Below, piece after piece: positions 33,880 through 42,948 of a DNA stretch of 64,000 nt. The position numbers and the translations under genes were made by a program. The DNA comes from Algoriphagus aquaeductus. GTDB lineage: Bacteria; Bacteroidota; Bacteroidia; Cytophagales; Cyclobacteriaceae. Each line of letters opens with the position of its first letter. The stretch's first letter is position 1. The notes under the pieces were generated by a model, which saw nothing but the letters and a program-made list of their open reading frames with translations, made no database searches and was not told the DNA's origin. Where the stretch lies: positions 334,588 to 398,587 of the forward strand of contig NZ_QKTX01000004.1 of NCBI RefSeq assembly GCF_003253485.1, in the 5' to 3' direction.

Positions 33880-34983
33880 TTATCCCAACGCCTGATTCAT
33901 GTCTTTCAGCAAATCATCGGTATGCTCTAAGCCGACGGACACTCTGAGGAGATTTTGAGGAGTTTTGGTATCAGGACCCTCCACGGCAGCACGACGTTCG
34001 ATAAGACTTTCGACTCCCCCCAAGCTTGTGGCATTGGCAAAAAGATGGAGCTTTGAAACCACTTTTTCCGCGGTTGAAGCATCACCTTTCACTGTAAACG
34101 AAACAATTCCTCCAAAACCACTCATTTGTCCAGCGGCAATCTGATGTCCGGGATGAGATTTTAACCCCGGGTAATAGACCCTTTCGACCCGCGGGTGACT
34201 TAGTAAAAACTCCGCCAAAATCATGGCGTGCTCGGCATGTCCTTTCATCCGATAGGCAAGGGTTCGGATACTTCGGGTGAGGAGGTAGCAATCCAAAGGA
34301 GCCGGCACTGCTCCCCCGACTTTTTGTACGGTCCGTACTTTTTCCCAAAAAGCATCCCTTTTCTTCGTCACCAAGGCTCCTCCCAAAATATCCGAATGAC
34401 CTCCAAAATACTTGGTACTGCTGTGCATCACGATATCCGCACCGAGCAAAATTGGATTTTGGAAAACCGGCGTGGCAAATGTATTATCACAGACCAGTAT
34501 TGCTTGCTGTGCTTTTGCCAAGGCGGAGATAGCCCTGATGTCGGTGACCTTCAATAGCGGGTTGGACGGAGTCTCCACCCAAATAAGGCGCGTATTAGGT
34601 CTAATGGCGCTTTTTACCTTTTCCAAATCACTCATATCGACAAAACTGACCTCATGGATTCCTTTGAACAGAATCGTCATAGAATTGTGAAGCCCGTGAT
34701 ACATATCATCGGGGGCAACGATATGCGAACCCGGCTCCAAAGCTTGAAAAACGGCGGTTCCGGCCGCATTCCCTGAGGAAAAAGCTGCCGCATCCTCCCC
34801 TTTCTCCAAGACGGAAATCAATTCCTCCAGGGCCATTCGATTGGGATTATTGGCTCGGGTGTATAGGACACCACCCTCATTTCCATGCTCAAAAGTGGTA
34901 CTTAAGGTGATTGGCTGGACGACAGGCTTATTTTTATCCGTAATGAGGTTGCCTTTATGGATGGCAAGGGTTTCGAATTTCAT
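33880..34983 (-). CDS. Trans-sulfuration PLP enzyme (cystathionine gamma-synthase/lyase family)
   Basis: 367 residues from the ATG at 34983 (MKFETLAIHKG), the typical N-terminus; a longer frame from 35037 adds a hydrophobic run with no counterpart in the family. It belongs to the Cys/Met metabolism PLP enzymes: STTFEHGNEGGVLYTRANNP, ALEELISVLEKGEDAAAFSS, WVETPSNPLLKVTDI, the PLP Lys in HSSTKYFGGHSDILGG, and NLLRVSVGLEHTDDLL at the end. Synthase, beta-lyase and gamma-lyase members cannot be told apart safely by eye. Confidence 0.88.
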   Translation of the reverse strand: MKFETLAIHKGNLITDKNKPVVQPITLSTTFEHGNEGGVLYTRANNPNRMALEELISVLEKGEDAAAFSSGNAAGTAVFQALEPGSHIVAPDDMYHGLHNSMTILFKGIHEVSFVDMSDLEKVKSAIRPNTRLIWVETPSNPLLKVTDIRAISALAKAQQAILVCDNTFATPVFQNPILLGADIVMHSSTKYFGGHSDILGGALVTKKRDAFWEKVRTVQKVGGAVPAPLDCYLLTRSIRTLAYRMKGHAEHAMILAEFLLSHPRVERVYYPGLKSHPGHQIAAGQMSGFGGIVSFTVKGDASTAEKVVSKLHLFANATSLGGVESLIERRAAVEGPDTKTPQNLLRVSVGLEHTDDLLKDMNQALG

Positions 34984-35054
34984 TTTGGTGAGAATTTGGA
35001 TGAAAGTAACAAGGATTGGCAGGAAAATGAAGGTCAATGCCCAAAAAGCTGGGA

Positions 35055-35092
35055 CAAAAAAGCCCGGCGTTGGAGCCAGGCTGATTTTTTTA
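35055..35092 (-). terminator. Terminator of the DUF4293 gene
   Basis: Stem AGCCTGGC / GCCGGGCT (one mismatch) with a short loop; on the minus strand it begins within the stop codon region and is followed by six T. Confidence 0.7.
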
Positions 35093-35566
35093 TCTGATCC
35101 GATCCACGGATCGGACCAGTGCTTCGTCCTTTTTGATAAATCGATTAGCCAGCATATTCATGACCATAGCTACCAAGATCGACCAAAAACCAACCTCATA
35201 GCTTCCTCCGTCTTGGGCTTGAATGCTGGAATTGATCCCGTTGGTCGTCAGAAAAGTCGCTGCCACCAAGGAAACCATCACCAACGAATTGATCATATTG
35301 AGAAGCATCTGTCTGGAACGAGTACGGTACTGGAAAATGGAAATCATGGCAAGTAGTCCTGCAAATGCAGCCAATGCGCCTAAATACCATTTGGAAGAAG
35401 TTTGGATTGCATCTCCGTTTGCATCAAAGTTGGTAAGGGTAAATACCGTAAGATTCCAGGTATCGCCGGATGTGCCTCCACTTTGGTTCCAAAGCTGAGT
35501 ACCGATGGTCACCCCCATAGCCACGGCTACGAAGAAAAGAAATATGGTCTGAATTCGCTGAATCAT
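35090..35566 (-). CDS. DUF4293 membrane protein
   Basis: 158 residues with four predicted membrane helices (about 7-24, 66-84, 91-109 and 127-143). The start MIQRIQTIFLFFVAVAMG and the layout match DUF4293 proteins, which are small inner-membrane proteins found almost only in Bacteroidota. Role unknown. It is divergent from truA with about 100 bases between the two starts. Confidence 0.87.
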   Translation of the reverse strand: MIQRIQTIFLFFVAVAMGVTIGTQLWNQSGGTSGDTWNLTVFTLTNFDANGDAIQTSSKWYLGALAAFAGLLAMISIFQYRTRSRQMLLNMINSLVMVSLVAATFLTTNGINSSIQAQDGGSYEVGFWSILVAMVMNMLANRFIKKDEALVRSVDRIR

Positions 35567-35652
35567 GATGGTTTAAATTTTGGGCAAAGAAAAAGCCTTC
35601 ACTCCGGAATATCAAGAAAACAAAACTCTTCGGGGGAATTGATAGGGAATAG

Positions 35653-35660
35653 TATCTTTG
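35653..35660 (+). promoter_or_regulatory. -7 box adjacent to truA
   Basis: TATCTTTG fits TAnnTTTG and ends only seven bases before the truA ATG, so the transcript may have little or no leader. The -33 region is weak. Confidence 0.45.
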
Positions 35661-35667
35661 CGCCTGC

Positions 35668-36429
35668 ATGAACGAGACGAAAAATCGGTACTTTCTTCAG
35701 TTGAGCTACCACGGTGGACCCTTCCACGGCTGGCAGATCCAGCAAAATGCCTTTACTGTACAGGAATGCATCGAAAACGCACTCAGCACCTTCTTGAGGA
35801 AGCCGATTGCTATCATGGGAAGCGGGAGAACTGACACGGGAGTGCATGCCAGCATGCAGGTTTGTCACTTTGATCTCCCGGATATGACTCTGCCCGAAAA
35901 TTTCCTTAAGGCGGTGAATGCGATTTTACCGAAAGAAATCGCTATTCATACTATTCGCAAAGTACAGCCTGATGCACATGCAAGATTTGATGCTCTAAAA
36001 CGATCCTATTTTTACCGAATCATCTTTTCCAAAAATCCTTTTCTGGAAGGGATGGCTTGGCAGCTATTCCACCGACCGGATGTAAACCGCATGAATGAAG
36101 CGGCCCAATTCCTCCTTCAATATGAGGATTTCGAATGCTTCAGCAAGGTTCACACCGAGGTCAATCACTTCCGTTGCAAGATATTTGAAGCGCATTGGGA
36201 ACAAAAAGATGACCAATTGTTATTTCATATAACCGCAAATCGCTTTTTGCGTGGGATGGTACGGGCAATTGTAGGAACTTTGATCGAAATCGGATTTGGA
36301 CATAAACAAATCGAGGACCTTGAACGAATCATCTTGTCCAAGGACCGGACCCAAGCAGGAAAAGCAGCCCCTGCCAAGGGACTGTTTTTGAGTCAGATCA
36401 CCTATCCAACCAACATTTATCTAGACTAA
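35668..36429 (+). CDS. truA: tRNA pseudouridine(38-40) synthase
   Basis: 253 residues, normal TruA length. It makes pseudouridine at positions 38-40 in the anticodon arm of tRNAs. The N-terminal strand YFLQLSYHGGPFHGWQIQ, the catalytic Asp56 in GSGRTDTGVHA and FLRGMVRAIVGTLIEIG are all typical. The following ABC exporter gene starts eight bases after its stop, so both are likely one transcript. Confidence 0.96.
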   Translation: MNETKNRYFLQLSYHGGPFHGWQIQQNAFTVQECIENALSTFLRKPIAIMGSGRTDTGVHASMQVCHFDLPDMTLPENFLKAVNAILPKEIAIHTIRKVQPDAHARFDALKRSYFYRIIFSKNPFLEGMAWQLFHRPDVNRMNEAAQFLLQYEDFECFSKVHTEVNHFRCKIFEAHWEQKDDQLLFHITANRFLRGMVRAIVGTLIEIGFGHKQIEDLERIILSKDRTQAGKAAPAKGLFLSQITYPTNIYLD

Positions 36430-36436
36430 ACAGGCA

Positions 36437-38209
36437 TTGAGCTTAGAAAAAGAAAAAGAGTCCTCCGGGGAAATCATAGACATGAAAGTCTTGAGACAGC
36501 TTTACACTTTTGTAAAGCCCTATCAGACTCAATTTTATTTTCTGGTATTCCTGACCATTGCATTGGCAATATTGGCCCCGACCCGGCCATACTACATCCA
36601 GGTAGCCATTGATGACTTTGTGGCAGTGGGAGATGTTGCCGGTTTGGTTCGCATCATCTACATTTTGGTCGGCCTCATGGTGGTGCAGGCTGTAGCCCAA
36701 TGGGCTCACACTTACTATTCGGGATGGATCGGACAGGTAATCATCAAGGACATCCGTACCAGACTATACAAACATCTGCTAAAGCTCAGACTGAAATTTT
36801 TTGACAATACTCCGATCGGAAGACTGGTCACCCGAAATGTATCTGATATCGAGACCCTGGCAGATGTATTCAGCGAAGGTTTGGCAGCGATCATTGGTGA
36901 TTTGCTTCAGATCATCACGATCTTGGGAGTGATGTTTTACATCGACTGGAAACTGACTTTGGTCAGTTTAAGTACCCTCCCGTTATTGATCATTTCCACG
37001 TATGTATTCAAGGAAAAAATCAAAGTCACCTTCAATGACGTCCGAAATGCGGTTTCCAACCTGAACTCGTTTCTGCAGGAGCATATCACCGGAATGAACA
37101 TCGTACAGATATTCAACAGGGAAAAGCGGGAATATGAGAAATTCAAAGAAATTAATCGAGAGCATCGTGCTGCCCATATTCGATCTGTCCTTTATTACTC
37201 CGTGTATTTTCCAGTAGCAGAAATCATCCAGGCCATCGGTATCGGATTGGTCGTATGGTATGGGGCTGTTGGCGTGCTGGGATTGGAGCTACAGATTGGA
37301 GTGTTGATTTCATTCATCATGTATCTTCAGCTGTTTTTCCGACCTATCCGGATGATCGCTGACCGCTTCAATACCCTTCAAATGGGGGTAGTTAGTTCCT
37401 CACGGATTTTCAAACTCCTCGCCTCCACCGAGCAAATTGCCAATGAAGGCAGCTTCAAGCCTGAAAAAATCCAGGGTAATTTACGCCTGGAGCATGCTTG
37501 GTTTGCTTACAATGACGAGGAATACGTTCTCAAAGACATCAGTTTTGAAGTCAAAAAAGGCCAGACGATAGCTCTGGTAGGAGCAACCGGCGCAGGAAAA
37601 TCCTCCATTATCAATTTGATTTCGAGATTTTACGAAATCAATAAGGGGCATATTTATGTGGATGGGACAGAGATTCGAGAATATGAACTGGGAACTTTAA
37701 GGAAGCATATTGGAGTCGTTCTTCAGGATGTGTTTCTATTTTCCAACAGCATTTATCACAACATCACTTTGGGTAATCCCACAATTACCAAAGAGCAAGT
37801 GATGGAAGCAGCCGAACTGGTGGGGGCATGGAAATTTATTGAAAGGCTTCCTGGTGGCCTAGATTACAATGTGATGGAGCGTGGATCTACACTTTCTGTC
37901 GGTCAGCGTCAACTGATCTCTTTCGTCAGAGCAATGGTATACAACCCGGAGATTTTGATTTTGGACGAAGCGACCTCTTCTGTGGATACCGAGACTGAGG
38001 AATTGATACAAGAATCTATTGAAAAAATGATGAAAGGCAGGACCTCCATCGTAATCGCCCACCGGCTCTCCACCATTCAAAAAGCTGATCAAATCTTAGT
38101 CCTACACAAAGGAGAAATCGTAGAAACTGGCACCCACGAATCGCTGTTGGAGAAAGGCGGATACTATACCCAGTTGCACCAAATGCAACTCAAAACGATG
38201 GCTATCTAA
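36437..38209 (+). CDS. ABC exporter, fused permease and ATPase (MsbA-like)
   Basis: 590 residues: six membrane helices in the N-terminal 330 residues, then an ATPase with Walker A GATGAGKSS, Q-loop VVLQDVFLFSN, signature STLSVGQRQ (a variant of LSGGQ), Walker B ILILDEATSSVD and the H-loop IAHRLSTI. It should act as a homodimer exporting lipids or drugs. A TTG at 36437 fits the operon spacing; the ATG at 36482 would remove only 15 polar residues before the first helix and is also possible. Confidence 0.92.
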   Translation: MSLEKEKESSGEIIDMKVLRQLYTFVKPYQTQFYFLVFLTIALAILAPTRPYYIQVAIDDFVAVGDVAGLVRIIYILVGLMVVQAVAQWAHTYYSGWIGQVIIKDIRTRLYKHLLKLRLKFFDNTPIGRLVTRNVSDIETLADVFSEGLAAIIGDLLQIITILGVMFYIDWKLTLVSLSTLPLLIISTYVFKEKIKVTFNDVRNAVSNLNSFLQEHITGMNIVQIFNREKREYEKFKEINREHRAAHIRSVLYYSVYFPVAEIIQAIGIGLVVWYGAVGVLGLELQIGVLISFIMYLQLFFRPIRMIADRFNTLQMGVVSSSRIFKLLASTEQIANEGSFKPEKIQGNLRLEHAWFAYNDEEYVLKDISFEVKKGQTIALVGATGAGKSSIINLISRFYEINKGHIYVDGTEIREYELGTLRKHIGVVLQDVFLFSNSIYHNITLGNPTITKEQVMEAAELVGAWKFIERLPGGLDYNVMERGSTLSVGQRQLISFVRAMVYNPEILILDEATSSVDTETEELIQESIEKMMKGRTSIVIAHRLSTIQKADQILVLHKGEIVETGTHESLLEKGGYYTQLHQMQLKTMAI

Positions 38210-38232
38210 TTTCTATACCTAAACCAACTTGT

Positions 38233-38823
38233 ATGAAACTCAAAATTCTTCTCGTACTACTCGTTCTTCCTATTTTGGGATTTGCTCAGGAAAGAGGTGC
38301 TGGAATCCGACTGGGAGAACCATTTTCCTTGACTTACAAAGATTTTATCGAGGACTACCTTTCCTTTGAAGTGATGGTAGGTTCAGGGAGCACCAATGGA
38401 CTGGAGTATTACAAAAGATCCTTTGAAAACAACCTCCCTTCTTCCAATGCTTTTTATTTAAACCACTCGGCTTCCAGAGGAATTGCACTCAACTTCAGAA
38501 TGGCACTGCATGAGGACATCACCGATATGTTCGAAATCACTGAAGGATACTTATTGGGCTATGCCGGTGTTGGAGCCCAACTGCGAACCACCAATGTGAA
38601 TTACGCTTATTTCCAGCAAAACAATCCAGGCACTCCGGCACAACCAACTCAAACTATAAGACGGACCAATGTGGATTTTGGCCCGGAGGCTTTTGTAGGA
38701 GCTGAATATTACTTTGACGAAGCACCCATCAGCGTTTTTGCCGAGGTCGGAATGTTTTTGGAACTGATCGATAGGATCAATTTCAAAGGCCAAGGGGGTA
38801 TTGGTGTCCGATATTTATTTTAA
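38233..38823 (+). CDS. Outer-membrane beta-barrel-like protein
   Basis: 196 residues. A signal peptide (KLKILLVLLVLPILGFAQ) is followed by alternating strands rich in Gly and aromatic residues (AGIRLGEPFSLTYKDF, YLLGYAGVGAQLR, GAEYYFDEAPISVFAEV), and the chain ends GIGVRYLF with a terminal Phe, as in outer-membrane barrels. A family was not recognised. It starts 23 bases after the ABC exporter and ends two bases before the next gene, so all three are probably co-transcribed. Confidence 0.78.
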   Translation: MKLKILLVLLVLPILGFAQERGAGIRLGEPFSLTYKDFIEDYLSFEVMVGSGSTNGLEYYKRSFENNLPSSNAFYLNHSASRGIALNFRMALHEDITDMFEITEGYLLGYAGVGAQLRTTNVNYAYFQQNNPGTPAQPTQTIRRTNVDFGPEAFVGAEYYFDEAPISVFAEVGMFLELIDRINFKGQGGIGVRYLF

Positions 38824-38825
38824 AA

Positions 38826-39338
38826 ATGAGAAAACCGGGTATAATCGGAGTGGCAATCGCCATTCTATTTGGAGTGGGGTATTACTTTTTCAATCAATTG
38901 GGAGGGAATAATCCGATTGAAATTTCACTCATCGAAGAAAATCCGGAGACCTTATCAGGTAAAACCTTTAGAGGAACCCCGCAAGACAAGAAGCTCGAGC
39001 AAATTTTCAGAGCTATAGAAACCCAACAGTCTCTTCATCCCGGGTCAAAAATACATACCATTTACTTCATCGAACCGGCAGGAAAATTGGATACGATGGA
39101 GGTATTTGTGGGACTTAATCTTCCTTTTGCTTTAGGAGATTTGGAGTCAAAATCTTTTGCCGAAAGCCGCTATCTATTGGCAAAAGTAAAAGCCAATAAA
39201 TGGGTGATGCCCGGTCCAAATAAGGTGAAATCTGAACTGGAGAACTATGCCCAAATGAAAAATCTGACCTTAAGTGGGACTTTTATTGATAAGATCATCG
39301 GAGAATCCGAGGTGCACGTAATCGCACCGATAAAATAG
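38826..39338 (+). CDS. Unrecognised protein with an N-terminal membrane anchor
   Basis: 170 residues: one hydrophobic segment (about residues 6-24, IIGVAIAILFGVGYYFF) and a soluble domain of about 140 residues. The stretch IHTIYFIEPAGKLDTMEVFVGL followed by ALGDLESKSFAESRYLLAKV recalls GyrI-like/effector-binding folds, but this is weak. It lies two bases after the barrel-like gene. No lipobox; probably an inner-membrane-anchored periplasmic protein. Confidence 0.65.
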   Translation: MRKPGIIGVAIAILFGVGYYFFNQLGGNNPIEISLIEENPETLSGKTFRGTPQDKKLEQIFRAIETQQSLHPGSKIHTIYFIEPAGKLDTMEVFVGLNLPFALGDLESKSFAESRYLLAKVKANKWVMPGPNKVKSELENYAQMKNLTLSGTFIDKIIGESEVHVIAPIK

Positions 39339-39401
39339 CTTTATTTTTCTTCAAACCTTGGCACGATCCATGCCGTGGAAAGCTCATAAACTAACTCAAC
39401 T

Positions 39402-39944
39402 ATGAAAAAAATAGCCGCGATTTTGGGGTTGATTACCTTGGTAGCTTTTCAATCCTGTGAAGGCCCAATGGGGCCAATCGGTCCCGAAGGACCACAAGGG
39501 CCACAAGGGCAGCCTGGAGTCAATATAACCAGTGAAGTATTCCAAGTGGATGTGGATTTCACGGAGGCCAATAATTTTGAACAAATTTTCGACTTCAATC
39601 CAAGAATTGTAGAAAGTGATGTGGTATTAGCCTTTATCAGGTGGGAAACCTCCGGACAAACACCCATTTGGAGAGCCCTGCCGCAGACCGTCTTTTTCAA
39701 CGAGGGCGTATTGATGTATAATTATGACTTTACCAGAGACGACTTCAGGTTGTTTTTAGACGGTCCAATAGATTACAGAACTTTGGGAGCTGAATGGACA
39801 CGCGGACAACGATTCAGAGTGGTAGTTGTACCCGGAGATTTTGCAGGTTCCAGGATTGACTGGACCAATTACGAGGACGTGGTCAAACTATTAGGAATCG
39901 AAGAGCAGGACTTTCTCAATTCGGAAATCGCCTTAAGTAAATAA
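39402..39944 (+). CDS. Lipoprotein with a short collagen-like Gly-x-y stretch
   Basis: 180 residues. The lipobox is AFQSC (Cys19), directly followed by six Gly-x-y triplets (GPMGPIGPEGPQGPQGQP, residues 21-38), then a beta-rich domain of about 140 residues with VDVDFTEANNFEQIFDF and VVVVPGDFAG. Similar lipoproteins with short collagen-like tracts at the membrane-proximal end occur in Bacteroidota. The tract is far shorter than is needed for a stable triple helix, so it may serve as a spacer. Function unknown. Confidence 0.8.
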   Translation: MKKIAAILGLITLVAFQSCEGPMGPIGPEGPQGPQGQPGVNITSEVFQVDVDFTEANNFEQIFDFNPRIVESDVVLAFIRWETSGQTPIWRALPQTVFFNEGVLMYNYDFTRDDFRLFLDGPIDYRTLGAEWTRGQRFRVVVVPGDFAGSRIDWTNYEDVVKLLGIEEQDFLNSEIALSK

Positions 39945-39966
39945 ATCAATCCAGTAAATAACACCT

Positions 39967-40000
39967 CAGAGCCTTCTAAAAGAAGGCTCTGATTTTTTAT
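39967..40000 (+). terminator. rho-independent terminator
   Basis: Stem CAGAGCCTTCT / AGAAGGCTCTG with a short A-rich loop and six T. Confidence 0.9.
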
Positions 40001-40036
40001 GTGTGATTTTATCCTTCCCAAATAAAATTCCGAGCC

Positions 40037-40044
40037 TATCTTTG
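40037..40044 (+). promoter_or_regulatory. -7 box adjacent to hemE
   Basis: TATCTTTG fits TAnnTTTG and ends four bases before the hemE ATG, suggesting a leaderless transcript. No clear -33 TTTG is seen. Confidence 0.45.
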
Positions 40045-40048
40045 CGCC

Positions 40049-41071
40049 ATGCAACTCCAAAACGATCTGCTGCTGCGCGCAGCCAGAGGTGAAAAAACCG
40101 AACGAACTCCAGTGTGGCTGATGCGACAGGCGGGCCGAATCCTTCCGGAATACCGGGCTGTGCGAGATTCTGTCAGCGGATTTATAGAATTGGCGCAGAC
40201 TCCAGAATTGGCTGCTGAAGTGACTATTCAACCCGTGGATATCCTCGGTGTAGATGCTGCAATCATTTTTTCGGATATTCTCGTAATCCCTGAAGCCATG
40301 GGTTTGCCATATGAAATGGTTGAAAAACGTGGACCTTGGTTTCCTCAAACCGTCCGTTCGGAAGCTGAGCTGAAAAAACTACGCGTGGCAGATGGTGAAA
40401 ATGACTTGAAATATGTCATTGACGCCATTCATATTACCAAGAAAAATTTAAATGGACGCGTTCCTTTGATTGGTTTTGCAGGAGCTCCCTGGACGATATT
40501 TGCTTACATGGTCGAAGGAAGCGGAAGCAAAACTTTTTCCAAATCCAGAGAAATGCTCTATCGGGAGCCTGTATTCTCCCACAAGCTCCTCCAGCTGATT
40601 ACGGACTCCACGATCAATTACCTGAAGGCTCAGATCCGCGCGGGAGCTGACTTGGTTCAGATCTTTGATAGCTGGGCCGGAATCTTGGGACCCAAGCAAT
40701 ACCAGGAATTTTCTTTGAATTACATCTCTCAAATCTGTGATGCAATCACGGAAGTACCGGTAACTGTATTTGCCAAAGGAGCTTTTTTTGCGAGAGAGGA
40801 AATGGCAAAACTCAACTGCGAGACGATTGGACTGGACTGGAATATGGGAATTGAAGAATCCCGAAGGCTGATAGGCCCGAATAAAACTTTGCAAGGCAAT
40901 CTCGATCCTGCCGCACTGTATGGCAATCCAGATCAGGTCCGGGCGGCGACGTTGGAGATGATGGATCAATTCAAAGGATCAAGACATATTGCCAATCTGG
41001 GTCATGGACTCTACCCGGATATTGATCCTGAGATGGTTAAAGTCTTTATTCAAACCGTGAAAGAATACTGA
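40049..41071 (+). CDS. hemE: Uroporphyrinogen decarboxylase
   Basis: 340 residues, the normal length. It turns uroporphyrinogen III into coproporphyrinogen III. The signature [17 protein letters not shown] near the N-terminus holds the substrate-binding Arg residues; [14 protein letters not shown] includes the catalytic Asp, and [15 protein letters not shown] and [10 protein letters not shown] follow. It is flanked by terminators on both sides, so it is transcribed alone. Confidence 0.97.
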   Translation: MQLQNDLLLRAARGEKTERTPVWLMRQAGRILPEYRAVRDSVSGFIELAQTPELAAEVTIQPVDILGVDAAIIFSDILVIPEAMGLPYEMVEKRGPWFPQTVRSEAELKKLRVADGENDLKYVIDAIHITKKNLNGRVPLIGFAGAPWTIFAYMVEGSGSKTFSKSREMLYREPVFSHKLLQLITDSTINYLKAQIRAGADLVQIFDSWAGILGPKQYQEFSLNYISQICDAITEVPVTVFAKGAFFAREEMAKLNCETIGLDWNMGIEESRRLIGPNKTLQGNLDPAALYGNPDQVRAATLEMMDQFKGSRHIANLGHGLYPDIDPEMVKVFIQTVKEY

Positions 41072-41091
41072 TCAAAACATGTAAAATTACC

Positions 41092-41119
41092 AAAAGGGGG
41101 CTCTGAGCCCCTTTTTTTA
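41092..41119 (+). terminator. hemE terminator
   Basis: Stem AAAGGGGGC / GCCCCTTTT around TCTGA, with seven T. The following 200 bases (41120-41318) are very AT-rich and hold no other feature that I can support. Confidence 0.85.
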
Positions 41120-41318
41120 TATGTTATTCTAATCATAAAATATTCTTATGGTTTTAAAAAACAATAATTATTTAAAGATTTTTTTACATTTTTTTCAATG
41201 AAAATGTTTTTTCTTTAGAAAGTTGATTCTATTTTCAACCTGATTTCGATTAAAACACATAATTTTAATTCAAATCACATCTTAAAAAAACCTATTTCAA
41301 ACCAAAAAACATCATTTC

Positions 41319-42062
41319 ATGAAAAACCTGTTTAATTTCAAACCAAATGGAGTTAAATCCATACTGATTTTGGCCTTGGGTCTGATCCTGATCGCAAATC
41401 ACGCCTCAGCACAAGAAGAAAAGCAATTCAACTTTTCCGTAGCCTTGAACTCGGACCAATTCTTTGGTTTCTACCCTACTTTCCAGGGTTCGTATGGATT
41501 TTCGGACAAGGCAGCTTTGACCTTCTACGGAATTCATTGGGGAGGTGGCACGGGTGCAAACTGGGGCAACTGGACTGAGTTCGGCTTGGGAGCCAATTTC
41601 CAAGCAGGCGAAGGATTATCTATCAATCCACAAATCGGCTTCCTCGGAGGAAACCTACTCAGCTCCGGAACTAGAGGACCTGCCATTTTTGGAGACGGTA
41701 TTGTACCAAATCTGACTGTAAACTTATTGAAAGAAAAAGTAGAAGGTCAGCTATACTTTGGCTACTATGCTCCACTTCGAGATGAAGCTCCGGCAAATGG
41801 CACAACCCTATCATATGTACACTATTGGCTCAACCTAGGATATCGTGCTAGCAATTTCTTTTCCTTTGGAGCACATTATGAGCACCTAATCAATTCCGGA
41901 GGCTCCAATGTCGCTACTTCTACGGATGTTTATCAGTGGCTCGGACCCTACGTGCAGTTCAGCAAGCCTACCGGCGGACCGTTTGCCAGATTCTCTTTCG
42001 GAACTGACTTAGTGGAAGGAAACGACTCCTTTTTTAAGTTGACTACCGGATTTAGCTTCTAA
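41319..42062 (+). CDS. Outer-membrane beta-barrel-like protein (DUF6733-like)
   Basis: 247 residues. The signal peptide runs to about residue 31 (ends NHASAQ). The mature chain is a run of amphipathic strands (FNFSVALNSDQFFGFYPTFQ, ALTFYGIHWGGGTGANWGNW, QLYFGYYAPLRDEAP, FFSFGAHYEHLIN) with a terminal Phe (TTGFSF). I recall similar Bacteroidota proteins under the name DUF6733, with some uncertainty. Single gene with an AT-rich upstream region and a terminator shared with the convergent MOSC gene. Confidence 0.75.
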   Translation: MKNLFNFKPNGVKSILILALGLILIANHASAQEEKQFNFSVALNSDQFFGFYPTFQGSYGFSDKAALTFYGIHWGGGTGANWGNWTEFGLGANFQAGEGLSINPQIGFLGGNLLSSGTRGPAIFGDGIVPNLTVNLLKEKVEGQLYFGYYAPLRDEAPANGTTLSYVHYWLNLGYRASNFFSFGAHYEHLINSGGSNVATSTDVYQWLGPYVQFSKPTGGPFARFSFGTDLVEGNDSFFKLTTGFSF

Positions 42063-42086
42063 ACAATCAACTAACCTTACAAGAAA

Positions 42087-42119
42087 AAGCCGGGCAGTAT
42101 GCACATACTGTCCGGCTTA
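42087..42119. terminator. Bidirectional terminator
   Basis: Stem AAGCCGGGCAGTATG / CATACTGTCCGGCTT (mostly paired) between two convergent genes, with A/T tracts on both sides. Confidence 0.82.
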
Positions 42120-42135
42120 ATTATTTGATCTAGAA

Positions 42136-42948
42136 TCAATCCTTCTGTGGGATTAAAGGGTCGCCTAGTTTTACTTTTCCTAAAGTCAGGGCGACTACAT
42201 TTTGGCCAAACAAGACTTTGTTATTGACGGTGCGAAACGAGGAGAGCGTTTTCAGTGGTTCTTTTCCCTGCTCAGCGGTGTCTTGGTCCACAGTAGTCAT
42301 CACACATCTGGCACATGGCTTGACAATCTGAAAATCCACCGACCCGATGCGGATTTTGCGAAGCTTATCTTCCAAAAATGGTGATCCTCCCGAAAAAACC
42401 AGATTTGGCCGAAAGCGATTCATGGGCACAGGCGACTCCAATCTGGAATTCAGCTCATCCAAAGAAGATTGGCCGATAATCAAATAAGGCATACCATCCG
42501 CAAAACTCACCGACTCGCCATTGACCGCGTAGCGAGGATCCACTTTACGGTGTGTGGATTCCGGCATCAAAACCAGATCCACCTCAAACCCGAGGAAATC
42601 AGAAAACCAACGGGAAATCTCTCGATTTACTGAAACAGCAATGACTTCATCATCCCAAATCACCACTTTCCGGACTGGCCCCTGAGCCAGCTCAAATGTG
42701 ACTACAACCGCATTCTTGGGATTTTTTCGGTCAAAAACCCTCAAACCTTCCTCTTCCAACTCGACCCCAAGCAGCGCTAATTGGGGATATTCACGTTGGG
42801 AAACAAAGCGTCCGCCCGTATCCACGAGCATCCACCTTCGGTCATGACGAAAACCTCTTTCTTCTACTGTAGCCTCGGTGAGCTCGATTCCCCCAAGTGA
42901 CTTAATCGGGTAAATAAAAATATTCTGAAGTATTAGATTATGATCCAT
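42136..42948 (-). CDS. MOSC-domain protein, YcbX-like
   Basis: 270 residues. N-terminal MOSC beta-barrel domain (IFIYPIKSLGGIELTEATVE, then RWMLVDTGGRFVSQREYPQL) and a MOSC domain with RFRPNLVFSG and the conserved Cys in VKPCARCVMTTVD. Proteins of this type (YcbX, mARC relatives) use a molybdenum cofactor and reduce N-hydroxylated compounds. No ferredoxin domain is fused at the C-terminus, so the electron donor must be separate. Confidence 0.9.
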   Translation of the reverse strand: MDHNLILQNIFIYPIKSLGGIELTEATVEERGFRHDRRWMLVDTGGRFVSQREYPQLALLGVELEEEGLRVFDRKNPKNAVVVTFELAQGPVRKVVIWDDEVIAVSVNREISRWFSDFLGFEVDLVLMPESTHRKVDPRYAVNGESVSFADGMPYLIIGQSSLDELNSRLESPVPMNRFRPNLVFSGGSPFLEDKLRKIRIGSVDFQIVKPCARCVMTTVDQDTAEQGKEPLKTLSSFRTVNNKVLFGQNVVALTLGKVKLGDPLIPQKD

